Assembly: GCA_003313425.1 (NCBI GenBank)
Contig: NHZP01000012.1
Location: 496,001 to 560,000, forward strand
DNA: 64,000 bases
Source: Pseudopyrenochaeta lycopersici
Lineage: Eukaryota > Ascomycota > Dothideomycetes > Pleosporales > Pseudopyrenochaetaceae
Direction of reading: 5' to 3'
Shown: positions 55,647-64,000 of the stretch, in pieces
Layout of the letters: every line of letters begins with the position of its first letter
Numbering within the stretch: position 1 is the first letter of the stretch
Made by a program: the position numbers and the translations under genes
Notes under the pieces: model-generated
Told to the model about the DNA's origin: nothing
What the model saw: the letters and a program-made list of their open reading frames with translations, nothing else
Database searches by the model: none

Positions 55647-57834
55647 GGTGAGTGGTGGTGTATTCGGTTTGGAAGACGGAGGTTGTTAACAGTGAGGTTT
55701 GGCGGGGTATCTGGCGTGTACCGGTGTGTCCAGCGATGCGTTCGAGATTATTATCGATAATTATGGGTATGATACCTCGGTGTGCAGTATTTGGGTAATT
55801 TTTGGAATGTCAGAGGTGACGACGAAGGCTGGTGGTGTTATACAAATCGCAGGCAGCGATGGCCGTGCTCTAGAAAGTTCGCCCCACTTTTATAAGCTTT
55901 GCACCAACAAGCTTCCTGTCTATACTCCATACCATTGCTTTTCCGCAAAATGACTCGTAGAGACATTCTTGTTATGGCTTACTGCAAGCTTGCATGAATC
56001 CAGAATAATTTAAGTTGTTTCCTTCCATTGTAAACTGTCCACGTCCTTCCAAATGTAGCCTGGAATCCATGAAATATCTTTCTTGCCGTGTAAGAGGCAG
56101 ACCTGATATCAGTATGGCATGAAAGTAAAAATTTAGGCGATATCCTCTTCAAGAGTGAACCTACATGAACCGCCTCTTGTGCTATGAGGTATCGTCTAGC
56201 ACCTATAATCATTGTGTCAGATCATTTCCTTTCCTGATTACCGCCCACATTTGCCAAATGCATTTGCAACAAACGTCTCGTTTCTCCATGTCTTCTCTAT
56301 TATATTGTCTGACGGCTCATGTATTTCTCTCCTCCAGCTTCCGGCAGGTTTTTCGGATCTTTAATGACGAAATGGGCAACAACTTGTGGCTTGAATCTCT
56401 AGGAAGGTTTGGCAGATCTGCATGGCACCAATGCTTTCGTCGAATACCCTCTCAAGCTGTCTCCAGGATCCTACCCGCTCTGTGATTGCACAGAAACGAA
56501 GTTTCTTTGCGTGTGGCATTTTGACTGGAATTTGTCATTGGTTTCATGACTGCCTCGAAAATTTTATAGCAATGTAGCCACAAGGGTATGTCGCTGTTGC
56601 AATGCAGATTCACCACAGTTCAGGGGCATTTGACAGCACGAACTTGTTGAAAAGAACTGCAAGATGCATGGAAGCGCTCTCAAAAATCAAAGAAAATATG
56701 GATGAGTCCAGAAATGAGTAATGTTGTTGCTATCAGCTTTCATTGTAGCTAACCACCAACGTCCATTCCTAGCTTGCATGCAATGGCTAAAGTCAGGAAA
56801 GTAAGAATCAACTGCAAGGACTATAGCACAGCTGGTGGGCTAGTTACACCCAGAATGGTGACCGGTTCCATCTTGCGTAGCACAAATGCATAGCCATATA
56901 GGAGTCGTAAGCTCGCGCTGGTCAAACGCAGGTCGAGTCTCATAGGGCAATGTATCTAGTAGAGGAGAAAGAAGGTTTCTCGTCGCGAGCTAGAATCTCA
57001 TGGATCTGAGTCTATATGACTTAGCGTCAGCTTAAGTAGGAAATCGGGACTTTCTTTGCAGAAGGTTTGGTTACTTCGTGGAGGCTTAGCCCGTTAGCTA
57101 GGGCACGTGGCTTAGAATTTCATATCCCAAGCATTGCGCGGTCAGCCTTGCCAGCTCAACTAGTGGAGGCTTATCGTGAGAGCATAGTTTCACACGAGGC
57201 TGTAATTGATCAGAACATCGACCTGGTGTGTGACGCTTGTGAGAGGGTTGTCTGCATTCACATCTTCCCTTAGTGACTTCCATCATCACGAGCGTAGGCA
57301 AACTCCACTTCTAGATAATACGCGCGGAACTGCGTAAAATTACAGGTCGTGGCAGTCACCTTAAAGGTAGCATCTTGGTGAATAGCGACTCCGTTCCGGG
57401 AAGTTTGGAACTCGATATAGTAACGCAATCCCGCATCTGCTCCGACGGCGATGCAATTGAGAAAGTTAAGCCAGCTCTCGAATTCTCGAATTCTTAATTA
57501 GTGCATGTTCTCTTTACACTACCGTAATGAATATGTGGCTTTACGCGGACCGAATCCTTTGTCTCACCGGTTTAGGGCTATTGGTCAGCCGCACAATGTT
57601 TCGCTCTCTGGTCTGCCTCGCCTTGGCATATATCTGTCCAACCAGAACGCGGAGTCTTGAACGCGCATCCTTTCAGAATTTAAATAGATATGAGTTGAGC
57701 ATTTCCTTCCCTCCAAATAATTATCGGTAGCCTCCCCAAGAGTCAATACACTAGAGTCTGTTGTACCCACCCCTCGCAAGAACAAGAGTGCGATAGTATC
57801 AACAACAACACCGCGCACATCAATATACATAAAT
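55647..57834. other. long intergenic region
   Basis: About 2.2 kb without a convincing gene. The part next to 55646 is the DIB1 promoter, and the part before 57835 that of the next gene, with a clear AT-rich stretch. Small frames (84, 106 and 68 aa) lack domain character. A tRNA-like search by eye found no A/B-box pair with matching stems. Confidence 0.45.
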
Positions 57835-58404
57835 ATGGGCTTTCGACGATCAAGCTCTATGACGAAGCAAGAGGAAAGCTCGGCGATGCAGCAAGAGGAG
57901 AATGTACCAGCCTATGAAGACGACGGGTTAGTTTTACATTGACATTTGATTCACCAACATCGTTAACCTAATTCCCATAACAGCCAATCATCCGCACCCC
58001 CTGCATACACCTCCTTACCAGATATCGTGGCAGCAGAAATGAACTCTCTGTCCATGGGCGACCCGGAGGAGACGATATCGGTTCCCATGATTTTGTCAAC
58101 CGAGCAAAAGCGCAAGCGGGATGTCTTCCTCCCCACAGGCAAAGCTCCAGTTGTAACACAGACTGTGATTGTGCGGAAGATGAAACGCGGGCACTATCTC
58201 AAGCACTACGCGAAGGATGCAGAGGGAAATTATGTTGGCACTGAAAAGCCCGCTGTTGATGCTGGCCTCGTATTCGTAATGGGCAAGAGTTCAAGCGAGG
58301 AGCTTCTGGAGCAGGTTAGGAAGGTGGCTTTCAATCGGCATCATAATAGTGCTGATTTCGGGGTTGTTGGCATGACATACGGGGGCACCGGTGCGTCGAT
58401 GTAG
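57835..58404 (+). CDS. small orphan protein, 170 aa
   Basis: Two exons (57835-57926, 57984-58404) with a 57-nt intron (GTTAGT...AACAG, phase 2). Start MGFRRSSSMTKQEESS; the MG start could allow N-myristoylation but the context is not diagnostic. The first 60 residues are acidic and disordered with two proline/tyrosine motifs (VPAYEDDG and PPAYTSLPD, PPxY-like, possible WW-domain ligands). The rest looks compact: VPMILSTEQKRKRDVFLPTG, VTQTVIVRKMKRGHYLKHYA, then a C-terminal GVVGMTYGGTGASM. No family recognised. A PPxY-bearing, basic/acidic small protein could be an adaptor, for instance for a WW-type ubiquitin ligase; this is inference. Confidence 0.7.
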
Positions 58405-59467
58405 AAGCATATCTGTAGTTGAGATTGATAGTGTAAGACTAAAGGTGGGGGGATTAATGGGCGGATGATAGCGATGGCGACACGTTGTTTTGTTGTGAAT
58501 TTCTAGGCAGACTTTGCTTAACTTTTATCGATTTTTGGCTACAGACCATTTGGTTGACACATTTCTATGTAAACTGAACTTGAAGAGATGCAAAGGATTC
58601 TGTTCACCGCTTTTGTTTGAGCATATACAGATGCAAAGGAGGTGTGACGTCAGCCCACAATTTGCTCTTGCTCAGCCGACCAAATGAACACTTTCTCGAC
58701 CGTTAAGTCCAGAATTGCGGTTCAACGCCTCGGCGTATATCACTCACCGCTTGGCTTCGGCTACGGCCGCCATGCTTCGTGTCCGTATTTCACAGGGCGA
58801 GCAAAGACAGCCTCGTCTCCTTGCTTGCCCTGCAAACCTTCCCAAAACGTCGGATTCATGGGGGTCCATCAACTCAATTTAACTGCGATCCAAATCCCGC
58901 AACATCCTTGTGCACATCAAGGAATGCGAGGCGATCCATGAAGGCTCCACTGAAATGCAAAGCTACTCAATGTGGGAATGACAGGCGCGCGGAACCCCGC
59001 AAAAGCAACTTTCATGCCGTCATGAGAGGCTATCTCGTTTAAGCGCAGATTTCCCATTGGTCCGACATCTCAATATTCGGATAACAACTGCCTCCCCACG
59101 CGGGCCCTTCTGTGCGACAAACATGGCTGAGCGAAGTGTCAAGTTCGTGGTAGATAAGCCTGGCTGGGGCTGGGCTTCGGTAAGTGTGGACTGCCACGCA
59201 TCAGCTGCGGCCATGCATGTTAGCCGCTCTCCACTTCCGTCAGCCTATATCCTCTCCTCCCCTTCTCTCGCGTTGTCTTCACATGTCTAATTCTCGCCTT
59301 GATAGCTGTCCCAAGATATGGGGTATCTAACAACAGTGGATGCGCTGCAATAAACGAATCGAACTGCAACATGTGCCCTCGGTGGTCGCATATTCGAAAC
59401 CTCAAGCAGCCTGACGGATAGTAACAATTAAGGGCCGATAACGGCTTTATCGCTCTACGCCTTGACA
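58405..59467. other. intergenic region
   Basis: About 1.06 kb between two plus-strand genes. No frame with coding character. It should contain the promoter of the 7TM gene; no motif assigned. Confidence 0.5.
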
Positions 59468-61095
59468 ATGGCATTCCCTTTTAATCAAGAATCATGGATA
59501 TGGTACACCTGTGCGATGATGATGATTGGCGCGAGGCTGTGAGTATTTTCTTTTATCCTACAACCACAGTTGTACGACAGAACTCGCAGCCTATCGAGCT
59601 TTTTGACTGACAGCGCCTCCTGGGTAGTATATCCCGCACTATCCTCTTCCGCTCGATAAAAGGCCTGCAATGTGACGACTGGATCATGGCCTCCTTCGTT
59701 ACCGTCGGCTATACTGCCCTTATCGTCTTATCCAACAGGTGGTTGAGAGTGCAGTCGAATCTTGTCCCACCAGACTTCGATTGGGGTAGGCTTACCACTG
59801 ACGAGATCTCACGTCGCCGATATGGCAGCAAACTAGTCATTGTGGTGGAACAGATGCAGATCGCTGTGATCTGGGCCTGCAAAGTGTGCCTTCTCATCAT
59901 GTACCATCGACTGACTCGTACGGCGCAACGCAACGAGAATATCGCGATCAAGATCCTCTCCGCTTATGTGGCGCTCGGCTTCGTTGTCATAGAGGTTCTC
60001 TACTTCGCCGCATGGTGCCGCCCCTTCTCAGAATACTACGCTGTCCCAACCGCCTCCTCCCAATGCAACGCCTTGGTACATCACCGGATCACTAAAGCCG
60101 TTTTCAATATATCCTCGGACCTCATCATGCTCTGTATCGCCCTTCAGATGCTGATTCGCTCGCTCCTACCGTTGAAGAGAAAAATCATACTCTGCGGCAT
60201 TTTCTCGCTCGGTATTTTCGTGGTGGCAGCAAGTATAATGAACAGCTACTACTCGTTCAGGAACCCGTACCGACAGACCTGGATATTTTGGTACGTTCGC
60301 GAATGTTCGACAGCAGTTCTCGTAGCCAATCTACCCTTTACTTGGACTCTACTCCGGAAGTTCTTCGAACTGGGTGACTTCGACGAGACAAACCCCCCAG
60401 CATGGACCTATCATTCCTCACGTACGGCAGGAGGTCGGAAGACAGCGCAACTAATGCAACAGAGTGGCACTGCGGCCACAGGATCGAGCGCAGGAAAACG
60501 TCGTTCGCCAAACGTCAGCGACGGAAGTCAAGGAGGTCGTTCCATGACTCTCGTAGACTCAATGTCCCCAACGAGACGGCACCTCGAATCCCCCAGCAAC
60601 ACTCCACAAGGTTCAGAAAACGAAAAGGACCTCTTGGATGAAGCAATACATCCCAAAGACTTCGCTCCCATTCCCACCCTATCTGCAGATGATGGCGTCA
60701 TAAACATCGACCTCGAGCATGGCCTCACCGACTTTTCCGGACACCTACGGCCCGTTTCTCCGGACCATGAACGCCAGCGAGACAATGTCACCGCCTCTCC
60801 CCCAAAGATAACGGAAGACGGAACAGGCGGGTTCTACATCAACAATCGCCCCATCTCACCTCCCTCACGCGCACATCTCGCCGCCTCATCAAATCGATCC
60901 CGCGAGCCGAGTCTAGCAAGTATAGATAGAAGGCCGAAGAGTCCAACACCAAGCCATTCAAGTCTATCAATAAAAGGTAGTGGTCGCCGCGGAAGTGCTC
61001 CTAGCATAGGCCCCACACCTGGAGTTGCAACAGGGGGAGGAAGGAGTGCGCGAGACAGACGGGCAAGGGCCCGATTAAGCCAGGATGCACATTGA
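59468..61095 (+). CDS. Pth11/rhodopsin-like 7TM membrane protein
   Basis: Two exons (59468-59538, 59628-61095) separated by an 89-nt intron (GTGAGT...GGGTAG, phase 2), 512 aa. The long open frame alone starts after the first helix; the first exon MAFPFNQESWIWYTCAMM restores it and gives R-L-I-S-R-T-I-L in frame. Seven hydrophobic helices can be counted, with the family signatures CDDWIM after helix 1, CKVCLLIMYHRL in helix 3, AAWCRPFSEYY after helix 4 and FWYVRECSTAVLVANLP in helix 7. This is the fungal_rhodopsin/Pth11-like group: plasma-membrane proteins thought to act as receptors, some needed for appressorium formation. No CFEM domain and no retinal lysine motif evident. The C-terminal ~220 residues are disordered and Ser/Pro/Arg-rich, likely cytosolic. 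Confidence 0.88.
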
Positions 61096-61688
61096 CTGTG
61101 ACGACGATGATCATGATCATTTAATGACTGAGATACCCAAAGCGAGTTTCGTTTTCTTCCATAATTCATAATACCAATCCGTTCCTCGAAAACTTAATGT
61201 TGTATGCCCATCAGTTGCGATTGTAGGAAGTCATGCTTTGAACATAATTCTTCTAGTGACGTATTTCGCTTAAGTTTGAGAAAAAAAAGAAATATACATC
61301 ACATACACCGAGTCAAAGATGAAGAGTTGACATGGAAATTTCCCTATCTTCTAAATTGACGACACCATCATGTAGCTTTTGAAATTGGTACATCATAATT
61401 ACGCCACCCAACGCCGTCCCATGCAGTATGCAGCATGCATGCAAGCGCAGTATACATTTAGGTATTTGGTATTCCGCTCCTCAGCGAGTTGTAATCAGGA
61501 ACGAATACTCTTAACTGATTAGGGAAGGAGGCACGACAACACAACGCCTCCATCGACCAGGAACCACCTCTATACATGTTTTCTATGTCTTTTCGTGCAT
61601 ATTAATAAACGGAGGAGGAACACCTCCGAAGGACCATTGGCTATCCAGACAGCAGATAACGACCCGAGACGCTCTACAAAGACAGGTA
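61096..61688. other. intergenic between convergent genes
   Basis: About 590 AT-rich bases between two stop codons, containing an A8 run near 61282. Presumably 3' regions; no gene recognised. Confidence 0.5.
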
Positions 61689-63457
61689 CTAGCTGTAATC
61701 GAAGAGGACGCTAATGCTCTCGCCGTGATGAACACGTCGAATGGCCTATTAGATGGTCAGCATTCATCCTTTGTCCTATGTTGGTCAGTGCAACATACCT
61801 CAGCAAACACATTGCCAACTTCAAGGACCTCCAATTTCGGGCATCTTGCCTTGTGATCCGCTTGATCGACCGTATTCGTCACAATCACCTTGTCCAGCGC
61901 ACTTGCGTTGATGCGATCGATAGCATCTCCACTCAGAATACCGTGTGTGATGAGCGCATAGACCTTTGTCGCGCCCTCCTTCTTCAGCAGCTTTGCCGCA
62001 CGTGTAATTGTGTTGGATGTATCTGCAAGATCATCAATGAGAATGGTGGTGCGGTCAGCGACATCGCCGACCAGCATCATGGTCGCATTTTGCCGGTCTT
62101 TGATCTGTGTGGGTCGGCGCTCTTTGTGGATGAGGGCGAATGGCATGCCGAGCGCATCGGCGATGGCGGTCGCACGCTTTGCGCCACCAGCATCAGGCGA
62201 GACGACGACGGCCTGTTGGTAGTTGGGGATGGTGTACTGGATGTATTTGCGAAGGAGGTGACGGCCGTAGAGATTGTCCACGGGGATATCAAAGAAGCCC
62301 TGATATTGAGGATCTGAAGACTATGTCAGCGCAGTTTCGGTGCTGTGTGCGTAGAACGACATACCGTGAAGATCCATAGTAATGACATGGTCCGCTCCGG
62401 CGCAGGTAAGGAGGTCGGCAATCAGCGTACCAGCCTGAGCAACCCATTGTCGGTAACCGACTTGAGGCTCAAAGGCTGGGGGCTTCGTAGTCGGCTGCCT
62501 CACGAGACCATTGACACCATTGGGTCCAGTGGAGCCCTGCTCGCTGTTGAAGTAGGTAGATTTGTCCGACTTGTCCGACTTGCTCGAGTCAAAGGTCTCG
62601 GTACGCTTGAAGCCATTCTGCTTGACGGGACTGGTAGGGTTCGAGGCGCCACCAGTACGCTCGTCCAGCTTCATGCGACTGAGCTGGTTGTGCAGAGCGG
62701 CTGTACCATTGGGCAGGCCTGCGCTTTCGGCCTGTCCGGGATGGGGGGTTTGGGGGCGCGAATCGAAGGTATATGTGCCAGTCCTTGAGCGAGAGGCGGC
62801 AGAGGTTCTTGCGAGAGGCGCGCCCGTCTTGTTGTATGGTATGTCTGACTGTCGCGAGTAGGGGAAGAGGGGCAGGACGGCGGTAATGCGCTTTGCGGAA
62901 GCGGTTCGGCAGGCGGAGATAGTAATGAGAAGTCTGGAGGACGGTCAGGCACTTCACTCAACTACACCATGAGGATGGGCCCTACTCCATCAAATGGTCG
63001 TTGACTACACATGGCAGGTACAATTAGCGTAATTCTTTTGAAAAAAAAAGTCTAAGCGCGCTATGCAGTCTCGGGGCCTGCTACAGTCCGCATGTCGGTC
63101 GGACCCATGCAGCGACAGCAGCAGTCTGGTTTTGAGCGCACCCAGTTCGAACAAGAGATTCGTACCTTTACCGCCGCCAGACTGGATGATGAAGACATCC
63201 TTTCCTCGAACGCTCTCTTCAATTTCCACCCTAGTCTCGCCGCCTTTGAACTTGGCAAGAAGAACTTTTGCGGGCGCAATGCCGAGGTGGTTGCAGATGG
63301 TCCTATAGCACAATGAGTCGGGGCCGCACTTTCGCTGTACACAGTCGCGACATACTCGGTGAGCTGCGGATGGGAAGAACCTCCCAAAACCACAAGGTTT
63401 CTGACTGCCTGTGGGTTAGCATTCGTCGCAAAGGCGGCCCACGATCGGCTTACCCAT
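61689..63457 (-). CDS. ribose-phosphate pyrophosphokinase (PRPP synthetase), seven exons
   Basis: Exons 63457-63454, 63404-63341, 63302-63166, 63004-62986, 62933-62365, 62313-61799, 61745-61689; introns 49, 38, 161, 52, 51 and 53 nt. All phases fit and give 454 aa beginning [16 protein letters not shown]. The first exon is only ATGG, and exon 4 is 19 nt (N-D-H-L-M). It makes PRPP from ribose-5-phosphate and ATP for nucleotide, His and Trp synthesis in the cytosol. Seen: [63 protein letters not shown], and the PRPP-binding loop [15 protein letters not shown] roughly 110-residue Ser/Pro/Thr-rich insertion after TGAPL (about 105-215) interrupts the fold, as in the non-homologous inserts of yeast Prs1 and Prs5. 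Intron 2 is the least certain. Confidence 0.93.
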
Positions 63458-64000
63458 GGCTTCGGTGGTGGGGTTTCAACCGTGAGCGGGTTGCAGAAAG
63501 AGTGGTGAAAGGGCTTTCACGTGGGGTGCAGGAAGCAGGTAAAAAGAAGCAATCTAGTCGCCGTTTGGGCGCTGGGAAGCGGATCCTAAGAATTGGGTGG
63601 TAGCATGGTGATAGATGGACTGTTTCGTCACGGCGGCGGAGAAAGTTTTCTACACCCAGGGATCACTACGCTCGGCTGCCTTTCTTTTTGCCGAACCCAT
63701 GCCACTTTTTAAGCTTCGATTGCGTGCAGCACAGCATAAGCACCTCTAACGCCATGCCATAGGCTTAGACAGATTTTGCAGCCACTTATTCGCCATCCAG
63801 CACGAGCAACAGCCCTTCCCTCCACCCAGACCTCCGTAATGGCGCCATCGTGAATGGGCGCGCAGCATGGGTCAAAGGAAGTGTCCGAGTGGCGCTTGCC
63901 GAAGTCGGACTGGCACGTGCGATTCATTTGCGACGCGATTCTTGGGTTAAAAGCACGATGATTCACAACTATGCAGCGCTTTCGCAAAATAGCTCACCGG
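63458..64000. other. promoter region of the PRPP synthetase and window end
   Basis: About 540 bases upstream of the synthetase start. On the minus strand a TTCCCAGCGCCC-like GC-rich stretch follows; no TATA box recognised. Frames at the right end (up to 92 aa, minus) have no coding character, but a gene starting beyond the window cannot be excluded. Confidence 0.4.

Noticed and set aside
59686..61095. ATG at 59686 as start of the 7TM protein
   Set aside because: It would drop the first helix and the conserved DDW segment; the two-exon model starting at 59468 keeps both.
62934..62985. tRNA-like stretch on the minus strand (TGGTGTAGTTGAGTG)
   Set aside because: It is the fifth intron of the PRPP synthetase gene; no B box or matching acceptor stem follows.

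Overview
The window is nuclear DNA of a filamentous ascomycete (Pezizomycotina; Pleosporales or another Dothideomycete is my best guess from overall gene style, not proven). The evidence is the dense two-strand layout of eukaryotic genes, short introns (mostly 45-100 nt) with GTANGT donors and CTAAC/CTGAC-like branch points, and fungal families such as Zn2Cys6 regulators, a Pth11-type 7TM protein, a flavin-carrier/TRP-like protein and a PKA regulatory subunit. I saw no transposon, CRISPR array, rRNA or convincing tRNA. I assembled gene models by hand from splice sites and reading phase. All multi-exon models close in frame, but none is backed by transcript data.

Layout. 0.2-2.5 kb: flavin-carrier/TRP-like membrane protein (-). 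5.5-6.5 kb: orphan 357-aa protein. 6.8-7.9 kb: zinc alcohol dehydrogenase (-). 9.5-12.0 kb: Zn2Cys6 transcription factor with four exons. 12.6-14.5 kb: tail-anchored FHA protein (-), divergent from 15.0-19.6 kb, the largest subunit of RNA polymerase III. 22.3-24.1 kb: a Fungal_trans_2-like regulator lacking a zinc cluster (-). 26.6-28.0 kb: PKA regulatory subunit (-). 30.1-32.6 kb: a Crp1/Mdg1-like CBM48 protein with a long repetitive acidic tail.

33.3-41.2 kb looks like the accessory part. It holds a small orphan, a 1030-aa ankyrin protein whose large C-terminal region I cannot assign, and a five-exon orphan of 562 aa. Housekeeping genes resume with the V-ATPase d subunit (41.9-43.1 kb, -), a nuclear-looking coiled-coil protein (43.5-45.9 kb), a VIT/vWA protein (46.3-50.1 kb, -), the tRNA pseudouridine synthase Deg1/Pus3 (50.9-52.9 kb), Hub1 fused to an RS/RD-rich N-terminus (53.1-53.9 kb, -), the PIG-H/Gpi15 subunit (54.1-54.9 kb) and the U5 snRNP protein Dib1 (55.2-55.6 kb, -). 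The end has a small orphan (57.8-58.4 kb), a Pth11/rhodopsin-like 7TM protein (59.5-61.1 kb) and a seven-exon PRPP synthetase with 4-nt and 19-nt exons (61.7-63.5 kb, -).

The most interesting items are the undescribed C-terminal region of the ankyrin protein, made visible by joining two open frames across a 59-nt intron; the RS-Hub1 fusion less than 2 kb from Dib1; and the micro-exon structure of the PRPP synthetase gene. There is no operon-like pathway. Related neighbours (Hub1 and Dib1; alcohol dehydrogenase and regulator) may be chance.
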